A DNA stretch of 64,000 bases. It comes from Cohaesibacter celericrescens (GTDB lineage Bacteria; Pseudomonadota; Alphaproteobacteria; Rhizobiales; Cohaesibacteraceae). Within the stretch, counting starts at the first letter, position 1. Every line of letters begins with the position of its first letter. Shown here piece by piece: positions 30,273 to 38,795 of this stretch. The DNA lies in the NCBI RefSeq assembly GCF_002866925.1, contig NZ_PKUQ01000001.1, forward strand, positions 310,001 through 374,000. Reading direction: 5' to 3'. The position numbers and the translations under genes were made by a program. The notes beneath the pieces were generated by a model. It was not told where the DNA came from. It worked only from the letters and a program-made list of their open reading frames with translations, and searched no databases.

Positions 30273-31765
30273 AGAGCCGCCCCTTTTTCGATCTCGGCCA
30301 ATGCTTTGGCGATGGCTTCATGGTCAGAAAATGGCAGTATCTCGCCTTTGATTGTCTGCCCTGTTTCATGACCTTTTCCCGCAACGAGCAAAATGTCTCC
30401 TGATGTCATCATGTCCACACCAAGCGAAATAGCCTTTTGCCTTCCAGCCACCTCAACACCATTGGTAACCGTTTCCATCACAGCGGCACGGATCAAAGCA
30501 GGATCTTCTGACCGAGGATTGTCGTCTGTGACAATCGAATAATCAGCAAAATTGTTACTTGCCTGCCCCATCAACGGCCGCTTGCCGGTATCACGATCTC
30601 CACCCGCGCCAAACACACATATCAACCGCCCTTTAACAAACGGCCGTAGCGCCTTAAGCGCCACCTCCAGCGAATCCGGTGTGTGCGAATAGTCAACATA
30701 GATGGCAGTATCAGCCCCAGACTGCCCCACCAGTTCCATGCGTCCGCGGGCACCCGTCAAACCACAGATAGCATCAATAATGTCTTGTGGCTTCAGCCCG
30801 CCAGCATAAGCCATCAAACCGGCAACCAACGCGTTGGATACCTGAAACGACCCAACAAGCGGCACAAAACAGTCAATCTCGCCCCAAATCCCACCCAAAT
30901 GCACGCGTTGATCAAAACCCTCAACATCAATCGAACGCACAATAAGATCGGCGTCCGAAGAACGGCCCACGGTAAGACAGGTGAGGCGACGGGCCTTGGC
31001 AACTTTAAGAAAATGCGCACCACTGGGATCATCCAGATTGATAATCGCCGTGCCGCCATCACGGACGAGGCGGCTGAAAAGCTGACTTTTTGCAGCCCGA
31101 TAGGCTTCAAACGTGCCGTGATAATCCAGATGATCACGGGTCAAATTGGTGAAGGCGCCAATATCGACGGACAAACAATCAAGCCGCTTTTGCTCCAAAC
31201 CATGGCTGGAAGCCTCAAGCGCCAAATGTGTGACACCCTCTGCAACCAACCCCTGCACACTCTGCATCAACCCGACAGGGTCCGGTGTGGTCAAACCACC
31301 ATATCGGGTGCCCTTCGGGCCTTCGATGCCGATGGTGCCAATATTGGCTGCCGCAATGCCTTGGCTTGCCCAGATCTGCCGCAGAAAAGATGCAATCGAT
31401 GTTTTGCCATTGGTGCCCGTCACAGCAGCCACTTGCTCAAGCGGGGCGGGGAAATAGGCTCCTGCCAAACGCGCCAACGCCAAATGCGGGTCTTGAATGC
31501 GCAGGATCGGTTTGCCTCTGGCGTCAAAATCCGGAGGAAAATCGGACTGGTCGGAAACAACGACCAACACCGCACCGTTTTCCAGCGCTTGCGGTACAAA
31601 TTGAGTCCCATCAACCTGAAGGCCCGGAATACCGACAAAAACAAAGCCGGCCTCAACAGACCGGCTGTCAGATGTGACCCCGGCAACAACAGCCTCGCCG
31701 AGGTTCGCCAAGAGAAAGTCTTCAATGGGCTCGTCTAGAACACCTAACAATTCAGACAGTTTCAT
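30269..31765 (-). CDS. murE: UDP-MurNAc-L-Ala-D-Glu--meso-diaminopimelate ligase
   Basis: Third Mur ligase; 498 residues from ATG at 31765 (MKLSELLGVL), preceded by CCGGAG. An ATG at 31795 adds 10 residues that do not look conserved. The P-loop VTGTNGKTSIASFL, LEASSHGLEQKRL, NLTRDHLDYHG and VDYSHTPDSLE are clear. DDNPRSEDP contains the DNPR motif that selects meso-diaminopimelate over lysine, as expected for a Gram-negative wall. Confidence 0.97.
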   Translation of the reverse strand: MKLSELLGVLDEPIEDFLLANLGEAVVAGVTSDSRSVEAGFVFVGIPGLQVDGTQFVPQALENGAVLVVVSDQSDFPPDFDARGKPILRIQDPHLALARLAGAYFPAPLEQVAAVTGTNGKTSIASFLRQIWASQGIAAANIGTIGIEGPKGTRYGGLTTPDPVGLMQSVQGLVAEGVTHLALEASSHGLEQKRLDCLSVDIGAFTNLTRDHLDYHGTFEAYRAAKSQLFSRLVRDGGTAIINLDDPSGAHFLKVAKARRLTCLTVGRSSDADLIVRSIDVEGFDQRVHLGGIWGEIDCFVPLVGSFQVSNALVAGLMAYAGGLKPQDIIDAICGLTGARGRMELVGQSGADTAIYVDYSHTPDSLEVALKALRPFVKGRLICVFGAGGDRDTGKRPLMGQASNNFADYSIVTDDNPRSEDPALIRAAVMETVTNGVEVAGRQKAISLGVDMMTSGDILLVAGKGHETGQTIKGEILPFSDHEAIAKALAEIEKGAAL

Positions 31766-31813
31766 CCACCAGCACTCCGGCTTGTTTGTTGTCACCTGAT
31801 TTTGGCTACAGGT

Positions 31814-33541
31814 TTAAAAAGACGCAGCCACTGTTGGAACAAACTCTTGTTCATATCGGGGCATAACCCCCAAAATAGGACCGACACGTCGAATTATCGA
31901 GCCAACAGTCGGTGCCGCGTTCACACCAGCAGTTGCATAACCGTAGGTTTCCTTCAGTCCTTTTGGCTCATCCAGAATAACCAACACAACATATTTGGGT
32001 TTATCCATGGGAAAAGCCGCCAAGAATGAGTTGCGCAACCGGTTGTGAGAATATTTGCCATTGACGACTTTTTCGGCGGTACCAGTTTTGCCACCCACAA
32101 AATATCCATCAACCCGGCTGCGCTTGCCAGATCCTTTTTCTGCATTCAATCGCAATAGATATCGCATCGCGGCGCTGGTTTCCGTGCTCACCAACCGTTC
32201 GGTTTCGCCCTTAATTGACGTTTTGTCCCGTTTCAGGAAAGTCGGGCCGATATACATGCCATCATTGACCAAGGCAGCAGCGGTAGCGGCCAATTGAATA
32301 GGCGCAACAGTCAACCCATGACCAAATGAAATGGTCATCGTCGACAAATCAGTCCATTTTTTCGGGAAGGATGGCGACCGGCTTTCAGGCAACTCGGTCT
32401 GAAGCCGATCCAGCAAATGCGTTTTTCTCAAAAAGGCCTTGTGGTTTTCGCGCCCCACCTTTAATGCCATTTTGGCTGTACCGATGTTGGATGAATAAAT
32501 AAAAATCTCGGGGACAGATAGAATTCGTTTTTTGGCATGAAAATCATTAATCGTCGCGCCCTTGACCCTGAGAGGCTGGCGGGCGTCAAAACTGTCGCTG
32601 ATAGTCACTTGCCCGGAATCAAGAGCCATCGCCATGGTAATGGTTTTAAACACCGATCCCATTTCATAAACACCGGCTGTCATCCGGTTCAATCGGTCAG
32701 GCTTTTGCGCATTTTTCGGATCATTGGGATCATAATCGGGCAATGAGGCCATGCCAATCACTTCACCGGTCTCGACATCTAACACGATACCGGCAGCAGC
32801 AATTGCTTTGAATTTTTTCATATTTTTGGAAAGTTCATCCCGCAGAGCATGTTGCACGCGAATGTCTACCGACAGCTGTACGGGCTCTTGATCACGCGAG
32901 CGTGCAAACCCGGTGTCGTGTAACACCGACAGGCCGGAATCATCGATATATTTTTCCATGCCGGCAATGCCCTGATTGTCGACATTGACCAATCCCAAAA
33001 TATGCGACGCGGTATTTCCGGCAGGATAAAAGCGGCGGTTTTCATGCAGAAAACCCAAACCGGGAATGCCGGCTTCATGCACCGCTTGCTGTTGGCGCGG
33101 TGTAACTTCCCTTTTAATCCAGGTAAAGCTGCCCTTGCCTGCCAAACGCTTACGCAACCAGGTTGATTTCAGGTCGGGAAAAACACCGGTCAGGGCATCA
33201 ACGGCTTCATCAATATCAACGATCTTTTGAGGCTCGGCAAAAATCGAGGCCGTTCTGATATCAGTCGCCAGAATTTCTCCATTGCGATCAATGATATCCG
33301 GACGGGCAGCATCCATAGCGTCTTGCGCGCCGGATCGACTGCTCGCGACGGCTGGAGAAGCAAAACCCAACATAACCAGCCTTCCGGTCATGACTGCAAA
33401 GCAGCAAACAAAAACCAGAATAGAAAGCCGGATGCGACCGCAGGTCCCTTCTGACCGCACCTTATTGGCACCTTCAAAATCAAATCTATGACGAAAGGTC
33501 GAACCCGTTACATTTTCATGGGATGTATCCATCATATCCAT
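31814..33541 (-). CDS. ftsI: septal penicillin-binding protein 3 (peptidoglycan transpeptidase)
   Basis: Class B PBP that crosslinks septal peptidoglycan together with FtsW; 575 residues if ATG at 33541 is used (an ATG six bases later is equally possible). It has a short cytoplasmic tail, one membrane segment at about 38-60, the N-terminal dimerisation (pedestal) domain from about 85, and the transpeptidase domain with SVFK at 296-299, SSN at 350-352 and KTGTAEK starting at 485. It starts 4-10 nt after the ftsL stop. Confidence 0.96.
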   Translation of the reverse strand: MDMMDTSHENVTGSTFRHRFDFEGANKVRSEGTCGRIRLSILVFVCCFAVMTGRLVMLGFASPAVASSRSGAQDAMDAARPDIIDRNGEILATDIRTASIFAEPQKIVDIDEAVDALTGVFPDLKSTWLRKRLAGKGSFTWIKREVTPRQQQAVHEAGIPGLGFLHENRRFYPAGNTASHILGLVNVDNQGIAGMEKYIDDSGLSVLHDTGFARSRDQEPVQLSVDIRVQHALRDELSKNMKKFKAIAAAGIVLDVETGEVIGMASLPDYDPNDPKNAQKPDRLNRMTAGVYEMGSVFKTITMAMALDSGQVTISDSFDARQPLRVKGATINDFHAKKRILSVPEIFIYSSNIGTAKMALKVGRENHKAFLRKTHLLDRLQTELPESRSPSFPKKWTDLSTMTISFGHGLTVAPIQLAATAAALVNDGMYIGPTFLKRDKTSIKGETERLVSTETSAAMRYLLRLNAEKGSGKRSRVDGYFVGGKTGTAEKVVNGKYSHNRLRNSFLAAFPMDKPKYVVLVILDEPKGLKETYGYATAGVNAAPTVGSIIRRVGPILGVMPRYEQEFVPTVAASF

Positions 33542-33545
33542 CCCT

Positions 33546-33917
33546 CTATTCTACCCTTGCATGGACTGGCTGAGCATTTTTTAAAAATGCATCAAGTCCC
33601 TGTTTATCATCACCCGTCAAAGCAGGACCTTCAATCCGCTCAGGTAAATCGGCGGCACTTCCTATTTGATGCGGGTCGACAGCCTTCAGGTGCAACTGGT
33701 CCGAGAAACGCTCAACCAATCTCTGCACCCGTTGCGGCCGATTGAGGTAGCTCCATTCGGCTTTGAGCAAAAGCAGTGCTTCATTCTCAGCAGAGATTTG
33801 CTTTTCCAATGTGGCGATTTTCTTCTCTTCTTCTTGGGCCTCATGCTTGACCTGATAGAGCCAGAAAGCCCCGATCAAAACCAAAAAGAAGAGAAGAAAG
33901 TTTGTGAGTCTGCTCAT
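33546..33917 (-). CDS. ftsL: cell division protein FtsL
   Basis: Small bitopic divisome protein, 123 residues, weakly conserved by nature. The N-terminal membrane segment LTNFLLFFLVLIGAFWLYQV is followed by a coiled coil (EEEKKIATLEKQISAENEAL) and the conserved LKAEWSYLNRPQRVQRLV motif. The tail is P/D-rich. The assignment rests on this architecture and on its position between rsmH and ftsI. It overlaps rsmH by 4 nt. Confidence 0.9.
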   Translation of the reverse strand: MSRLTNFLLFFLVLIGAFWLYQVKHEAQEEEKKIATLEKQISAENEALLLLKAEWSYLNRPQRVQRLVERFSDQLHLKAVDPHQIGSAADLPERIEGPALTGDDKQGLDAFLKNAQPVHARVE

Positions 33918-34948
33918 TTGTGGCCTCCTGAGCGGCTCTCCGCCAGCATTTTGGGCAACCCAAGCCCGCGCGCATCTAGATCGTGAGGAGCGGCCTCTGT
34001 GCGCACGCCAGCCCGCAACTTGGCTGATCGCGCACGCGGATTCCGCGCCAATTCTTCATCCCCAGGCCCAACACCGCCCTTGACCAGCATCGTAAAGCTG
34101 GGGGCAGCAAGGTCCTGTTCCGGCATATGACGAGAACCGCCGAAATGGGTCTTGGAGCGCTCGGCAAAAAAGCGCTTCACAATACGGTCTTCAAGGGAGT
34201 GGAAAGCCACCACCACCAAACGCCCTCCCGGTTTGAGGCATTTTTCCGCAGCAACAAGCCCATCAACCAGCTCATCCAACTCGCCGTTGACATAAATCCT
34301 CAAAGCCTGAAAAACCTTGGTCGCCGGATGTGTCTTTTTCTTGGGATTACGCCCAATGGTTTTTTCAATCAGATTGGCCAAATCAAGTGTGGTTTCAAAG
34401 GGCTTTTCCGCGCGCCGTGAGCCAATAGCACCAGCGATGCGCCGAGCCTGACTTTCTTCGCCCAATTGCCGAAAAATCTTTGCCAGCTCAAACTCGTCAT
34501 GCTGGTTAACGATGTCGGCAGCAGTTGGACCGCTTTGTGACATCCTCATGTCCAACGGCCCGTCATGCATAAAGGAAAACCCGCGCTCTGCTTCATCCAG
34601 CTGCATGGACGACACACCGATGTCCAGCACGACAGCATCAAGCGGCACATGCCCTGCCCCTTCGGCAAGGTCAGCCAATTCACCAAAACAGCCCGCGACA
34701 AATTCGAGACGCCCGCCAAATTCCTCTTGCATCGCAGCGGCTCGTCCAGCGGCTTCCGGATCACGATCGACCCCGAGCACACAGGCGCCAGCTTGCAAGA
34801 TCGCAGAGGAATAACCTCCAAAACCAAAGGTGCCATCCAATATCCATTGGCCTTCTTTGGGATCAAGCGCATTTATAACTTCCGACAACAGAACGGGAAC
34901 ATGACGATCGGAATCGGCCTCTTGCACGACTTGGGATGGTGGAATCAT
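33914..34948 (-). CDS. rsmH: 16S rRNA (cytosine-1402-N4)-methyltransferase
   Basis: SAM-dependent methylase (formerly MraW) acting on C1402 of 16S rRNA; 344 residues. HVPVLLSEVINAL start, LDGTFGFGGYSSAIL (SAM motif), LDIGVSSMQLDEAERGFSF with DGPLDMRM, and VVVAFHSLEDRIVKRFF are hallmarks. It overlaps both mraZ and ftsL by 4 nt, so the first three genes of the cluster are tightly coupled. Confidence 0.97.
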   Translation of the reverse strand: MIPPSQVVQEADSDRHVPVLLSEVINALDPKEGQWILDGTFGFGGYSSAILQAGACVLGVDRDPEAAGRAAAMQEEFGGRLEFVAGCFGELADLAEGAGHVPLDAVVLDIGVSSMQLDEAERGFSFMHDGPLDMRMSQSGPTAADIVNQHDEFELAKIFRQLGEESQARRIAGAIGSRRAEKPFETTLDLANLIEKTIGRNPKKKTHPATKVFQALRIYVNGELDELVDGLVAAEKCLKPGGRLVVVAFHSLEDRIVKRFFAERSKTHFGGSRHMPEQDLAAPSFTMLVKGGVGPGDEELARNPRARSAKLRAGVRTEAAPHDLDARGLGLPKMLAESRSGGHK

Positions 34949-35415
34949 TGCCCTACCCCTTCGCGCTGTTTTTGTGCAGCTTTGGCTTTGCGCATAGCGC
35001 GCGCCCGTTCCGTCGCTTCCGCCTTGTAGGCTTCATAACGGTCCGGTTGCCAAATCTGGAATTTGAACCCCTGCCCGACAAACACCACGGAATCCGTTAT
35101 ATCAGTATGCGCTTTGATGGTGTCACTCAGGACCACACGACCATCCTTATCAATTTTGAGCGTTTCACTTTCGCCAAGCAAAGCGGTCGCCAAGACTTCT
35201 CGTTCATCAGAGAAGGCTTCAAAGCTTTCTAGATGGGTGTCTATTTCACCGCGCAATCGCAAACCGCCAGCGTCAACCGCTTCCAAATCCAGAGACGGAC
35301 TGCAGAACAGCATCTCCTGCCCTTCACGGGTGAGAATCTGCCGAAAAGGCGCAGGTATAGAAACCCGTCCCTTTGAATCCAGCCGATTCACATATTTGGA
35401 CACAAAGTCGCCCAT
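34945..35415 (-). CDS. mraZ: transcriptional regulator MraZ
   Basis: AbrB-like double-barrel DNA-binding protein that in E. coli represses its own operon; 156 residues from ATG at 35415 (MGDFVSKYVNRLDSKGR) behind GGCGGGA. An ATG at 35436 would add 7 residues. Two SpoVT/AbrB-type half domains are seen: NRLDSKGRVSIPAPFR and, in the second repeat, LKIDKDGRVVLSDTIKAH. First gene of the cluster. A regular TGGRN array lies 120-175 nt upstream. Confidence 0.95.
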   Translation of the reverse strand: MGDFVSKYVNRLDSKGRVSIPAPFRQILTREGQEMLFCSPSLDLEAVDAGGLRLRGEIDTHLESFEAFSDEREVLATALLGESETLKIDKDGRVVLSDTIKAHTDITDSVVFVGQGFKFQIWQPDRYEAYKAEATERARAMRKAKAAQKQREGVGQ

Positions 35416-35834
35416 ACAATCCCGCCTCGAAAACACAATTCAGATACTAAATCGCCCGCACAATGCGGCACCTGCCAATATCGCCAAAAAGAAACGAGTC
35501 ATTTCTAAAGACACAATCTCCAAACGCATCCTCATGGGATATCATGGGATTATATGGGCGTCAATGGATTCTGATGGAGTCCATAGGGCATAACCAGCCC
35601 CCTATTGTAAGAAAATCAGCGTTAACAAAGGGTTGCACTCTCCAGCAAAAAGAGTGGAATTGCGGCTTTGAAAATTTCGGAAACATACAGCCATAAAAAC
35701 CCGACAAGAGAGCCGTCAGGCACGCCAACTCAGCAGGTCCATTTTCGGGCTAATTCACGGAAAAACAGGGAGAAACCCGCATCATATCTCTGGAAACGAA
35801 GCGGCATATTTGTCTTTTAAAAAAGGAGAAAATA
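35416..35834. other. control region between mraZ and rnpB
   Basis: 419 nt without a convincing gene. The part near mraZ is its leader, 35535-35589 is the TGGRN array with promoter-like hexamers, and the remainder is AT-rich up to the 3' end of rnpB. A 31-codon open frame on the minus strand (35535-35440) lacks a ribosome binding site and is not called. Confidence 0.6.
35535..35589 (+). promoter_or_regulatory. MraZ-type operator: six TGGRN boxes at exact 10-bp period
   Basis: TGGGA at 35535, TGGGA at 35545, TGGGC at 35555, TGGAT at 35565, TGGAG at 35575 and AGGGC at 35585. Each five-base box is followed by a five-base spacer. E. coli MraZ binds direct TGGGN repeats with 5-nt spacers, so this is very likely the autoregulatory site. 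The boxes are on the strand opposite mraZ. Minus-strand TATAAT (35554-35549) and TTGACG (35564-35559) hexamers lie within the array, so binding would cover the promoter. Confidence 0.8.
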
Positions 35835-36219
35835 CCAGTCGGTCTGTAAGCCGGGTTTTGTACGGCAAAGGCCAAAGCCTTTGCGTGGCAACCATTCATC
35901 TGGGGCATCCATTGCTGAATGCCTCATGCAACCCACCCGAATGACTGACTTGAAAGCAAGCCGGGCCGAGGCCCACGCCATTCCTATTCGGTCTTGCTCC
36001 CGGTGGGGTTTACCCTGCCGTCCGCATTGCTGAAGACGCGGTGAGCTCTTACCTCACCCTTTCACCCTTACCTGACCAAGGTCAGGCGGTTTGCTTTCTG
36101 TGGCACTTTCCCTAGAGTCGCCTCCGCCGGGTGTTACCCGGCACCGTGCTTTCTTGGAGCCCGGACTTTCCTCACCTGATTGCTTTCGCGACACAGGTGC
36201 GGCTGCCCGACCGACTGGT
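35835..36219 (-). ncRNA. rnpB: RNase P RNA, bacterial class A
   Basis: Catalytic RNA of RNase P, which matures tRNA 5' ends. On the minus strand the P1 helix is closed by CCAGTCGGTC (36218-36209) against GACCGACTGG (35844-35835). The universally conserved P4 5' strand GAGGAAAGTCCGGGCT lies about 50 nt inside the 5' end. AGGGTGAAAGGGTGAGGTAA and the 3' CCGGCTTACAGACCG sequence also match. Length is about 385 nt, normal for alphaproteobacteria. A U-rich stretch (CTCCTTTTTT on the minus strand) follows the 3' end. Confidence 0.95.
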
Positions 36220-36225
36220 CCCACG

Positions 36226-36254
36226 GACCTAAGCCCTAACGCCGCACAGGTCAA
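36226..36254 (-). promoter_or_regulatory. probable rnpB promoter overlapping the MocR stop codon
   Basis: Minus-strand TTGACC (36254-36249) and TAGGTC (36231-36226) are spaced by 17 bp and would start RNA near 36219, right at the P1 helix of RNase P RNA. The -35 hexamer contains the TGA stop of the upstream regulator gene. The -10 is a weak match. Confidence 0.4.
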
Positions 36255-37747
36255 GAGGCCATCGCATCAAGACGCGTTGCAATGCGCGTCACACCAGCCT
36301 CGATTTCTTCCAGATTTGAAGCCGCATACCCCAGAAACAACCCCTGTTTAACCTTTGACGACCCCTTCGATTGGGATGACCAATAGAGCGAAGACAATGC
36401 AGAGCTTTCCACACCGTCTTTACGCAAAAGCGGCACAAGGGTCTTGTCGTCAAAGCCCCGCCCCAGCGCATGCTCGGTGAAATAGGCAGGCAATTGAATA
36501 CCCCCATCAGGCACAACGGGCGCTAGGAACGGCCGGCAATGCCGGTTCAAACCAGCAACAAGAGCATCGCGGCGCGCATGATAAAGCTTATTCATTTCAC
36601 GCACATGTGCCCTTAAATGGCCATCGGCCATAAAATCAGCCAGCGCCTGTTGCACCACAACGGAGGGCACCGCCCCAACGTTGCGCAAACTCAATTGCGT
36701 TGCAGCCACCAACCGCTTGGGAACAATCAAATAAGCCACATGCAGCGAGGGCATGAGAGACTTGGAAAAAGTCCCCATATAGATGACCACATCCCGCCGA
36801 TCCAACCCCTGCAAACAGGAGATGGGCGCACCAGAAAAGTGAAACTCACTATCATAGTCATCCTCCAGTATAAACGCACCCAAGGCGTCCGCTTGGGACA
36901 GCAGCGCCAGCCGGTCTTGTAGAGCCATCACCTGCCCTGAAGGGAATTGATGCGACGGCGTAGTATAGATAAGGCGCGGGTCTGCCCCCTCGGGCAATCT
37001 GTCTAGCAGCTGGGAGAAGGAATTCTGCTGATGCACGGCAATCGGATGACACAGCGCTTCAGCCCCCTTAAGCGCAGCCGTCATGCCTCCATAACCGGGC
37101 TCCTCATGCAGGGCCATATCACCGGGGTTGAGCAACAACCGCGCCACCAAATCAAGAGCAGCTTGCGCTGAAGACAGGATCATCACCTGATCAACCTCGG
37201 CAATCACACCACGGCTGGCCGCAGCATGGGCAAGGATGGCTTGTTTCAAGGCAGGCAAGCCGGAATAATGCGCATAACCGGCCATGTCGGGATGTAGCGG
37301 CAAGTGCCGTGCTGCACGGCGCAGCATGCGCCCCCACAGGTTATGCGGAAAGCTACGGACATCCGGCAGCCCCGGTTGGAACGTCGAAGGTGTTGGCAAG
37401 GATCGCCTCTCCACAGACATAAGCTGCAAAGCTTGTCGAGACAGCCGAGGCGCGGAAGCCGTACGCACCCGCGCAACATCATCCCGAGCATCCGGAGCTC
37501 CTCCTAAAAATCCGCGCGACGCCTCACTAACACAGGTGCCCCTTCGGCCATCCGATTGCAAATATCCTTCCAGCTCAAGCTGTTCATAGGCCATAACGAC
37601 CGTATTGCGCCCCACACCCAAAGCCAGCGCCAACTGCCGACTTGATGGTAACGTGAAGCCCGCAACCAGATCGCCACGTTCAATCAACTGTCGGATTTGC
37701 CCAAACAACTGCCGCACCAAGCCATCATCAGACGAGCGATCCAGCAT
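36251..37747 (-). CDS. MocR/PdxR-type GntR-family regulator with aminotransferase domain
   Basis: Transcription factor of 498 residues joining a GntR winged helix to a fold-type I aminotransferase domain that binds PLP. Start ATG at 37747 (MLDRSSDDGLVRQ) follows AGGACACATT. Upstream in-frame ATGs at 37765 and 37912 are less likely. The wHTH is seen in RQLIERGDLVAGFTLPSSRQ and GVGRNTVVMAYEQLELEG. The PLP domain includes EDDYDSEFHFSG, and the Schiff-base lysine is in MGTFSKSLMPSLHVAY. It diverges from a pyridoxamine-oxidase-like gene, with a palindrome between the two, so it probably controls that gene in response to a vitamin B6 compound. Confidence 0.9.
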   Translation of the reverse strand: MLDRSSDDGLVRQLFGQIRQLIERGDLVAGFTLPSSRQLALALGVGRNTVVMAYEQLELEGYLQSDGRRGTCVSEASRGFLGGAPDARDDVARVRTASAPRLSRQALQLMSVERRSLPTPSTFQPGLPDVRSFPHNLWGRMLRRAARHLPLHPDMAGYAHYSGLPALKQAILAHAAASRGVIAEVDQVMILSSAQAALDLVARLLLNPGDMALHEEPGYGGMTAALKGAEALCHPIAVHQQNSFSQLLDRLPEGADPRLIYTTPSHQFPSGQVMALQDRLALLSQADALGAFILEDDYDSEFHFSGAPISCLQGLDRRDVVIYMGTFSKSLMPSLHVAYLIVPKRLVAATQLSLRNVGAVPSVVVQQALADFMADGHLRAHVREMNKLYHARRDALVAGLNRHCRPFLAPVVPDGGIQLPAYFTEHALGRGFDDKTLVPLLRKDGVESSALSSLYWSSQSKGSSKVKQGLFLGYAASNLEEIEAGVTRIATRLDAMAS

Positions 37748-37790
37748 AATGTGTCCTGCCAGCATTTTTTTGGCCCTATGATTATTCACT

Positions 37791-37816
37791 TTATGGTTCT
37801 TTATATAGAGCCATAA
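37791..37816. promoter_or_regulatory. palindromic operator candidate between MocR regulator and PNPOx-like gene
   Basis: TTATGGTTC (37791-37799) and GAGCCATAA (37808-37816) form an inverted repeat with 8 of 9 positions paired around an 8-bp AT-rich spacer. It lies 44 bp from the regulator start and 84 bp from the divergent gene. It is a good candidate site for the MocR protein. Confidence 0.55.
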
Positions 37817-37899
37817 ATTTGATTTTATCAAGTCAGAGAAGCCCCAAAATCGAGCAAAGCAACGATGCGCCCAAGCCGCAAACATTTCAGGACCAACCA

Positions 37900-38574
37900 A
37901 TGACCCAGACATCTTGCCAAGAAAAAACCTTCCCCGTCACAGAGGCCAATAAAATTCGCGTGGCAAAACGCGCCCATTATGACGAAGCCACCGTGCATGC
38001 CATCCTTGATGAAGGTCTGATAGCTCAAGTCGGCTTTGTCCAAGACGGCAATCCAATTGTCTTGCCAATGGTTTATGCACGCATTGGCGATCAGCTTTAC
38101 ATCCACGGCGCCAAGGCTACACGGCTGTTAAAACAGCTCAAAAAAGGCCTACCAGTCTGCCTCAATGTCACATTGGTTGACGGGTTGGTGGTCGGACGCT
38201 CGGCCTTTCACCATTCGATGAATTTCCGCTCGGTCAACATCCACGGCACCGCAAAACTGGTGGAGGATGAGCAGGAAAAATATGACGCTCTCGTTGCCGT
38301 AACCGATCATTTGGCCCCGGGTCGTTGGGACGAGACCCGTGCAATGACCACCAAGGAGGCCAATGCCACAACGGTTATTTCCGTCACCATTGAGACCGCA
38401 GCCGCCAAGGTCCGCTCTGGCATGCCCATAGACGACGAGGAGGATTATGCGTCCGATCATTGGGCCGGAATCGTGCCGATAACCACCGCCTATGGCCAAC
38501 CGATTGATGACGCCCGCCTCAAGCAAGGCATACCCGTTGCCGACAGCATCAAGGCCCTGAGCAACAGGCGTTAA
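37900..38574 (+). CDS. pyridoxamine 5'-phosphate oxidase family (FMN split-barrel) protein
   Basis: 224 residues from ATG at 37900, preceded by AGGACCAACC. FMN-binding split-barrel fold: VHAILDEGLIAQVGFVQDG, VLPMVYARIGDQLYIHGAKAT, then GRSAFHHSMNFRSVNIHGTA. This matches the Pyridox_ox_2 type (also likened to nitroimidazole-resistance proteins), not classical PdxH, so the reaction is not certain. It diverges from the MocR regulator, whose usual targets are B6-salvage or PLP-linked genes. That context supports a role in vitamin B6 or flavin-dependent detoxification. Confidence 0.85.
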   Translation: MTQTSCQEKTFPVTEANKIRVAKRAHYDEATVHAILDEGLIAQVGFVQDGNPIVLPMVYARIGDQLYIHGAKATRLLKQLKKGLPVCLNVTLVDGLVVGRSAFHHSMNFRSVNIHGTAKLVEDEQEKYDALVAVTDHLAPGRWDETRAMTTKEANATTVISVTIETAAAKVRSGMPIDDEEDYASDHWAGIVPITTAYGQPIDDARLKQGIPVADSIKALSNRR

Positions 38575-38610
38575 GCATCCGCTGCATTGATACAGCCGAA
38601 ATAACACCCC

Positions 38611-38640
38611 TTGACAGACCCTATGGGAGCGCTCTATATC
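38611..38640 (+). promoter_or_regulatory. sigma-70-type promoter for the MATE operon
   Basis: TTGACA at 38611-38616 and TATATC at 38635-38640 with an 18-bp spacer. RNA would start near 38647 and give a leader of about 150 nt before the MATE start codon. The hexamers are among the best matches in the window. Confidence 0.5.
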
Positions 38641-38795
38641 CCGCCCCATAGGTTGCAGACACCTGCCGCTCGCAGGCCACAAGGCCACGGTGAAGGTTTG
38701 CATTTGAAGACACATCCTGCCCCTCATGCATTTCATGTGGGTGGCAATGCGAGCCCCATCCAAAGACTAGAAATGCGTTTGATTAGGAGGCTGAG

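Noticed and set aside
35440..35535. 31-codon open frame upstream of mraZ with a signal-peptide-like sequence
   Set aside because: No ribosome binding site; its start codon falls in the TGGRN operator, so it is probably chance. The hydrophobic end (FFLAILAGAALC) alone is not enough.
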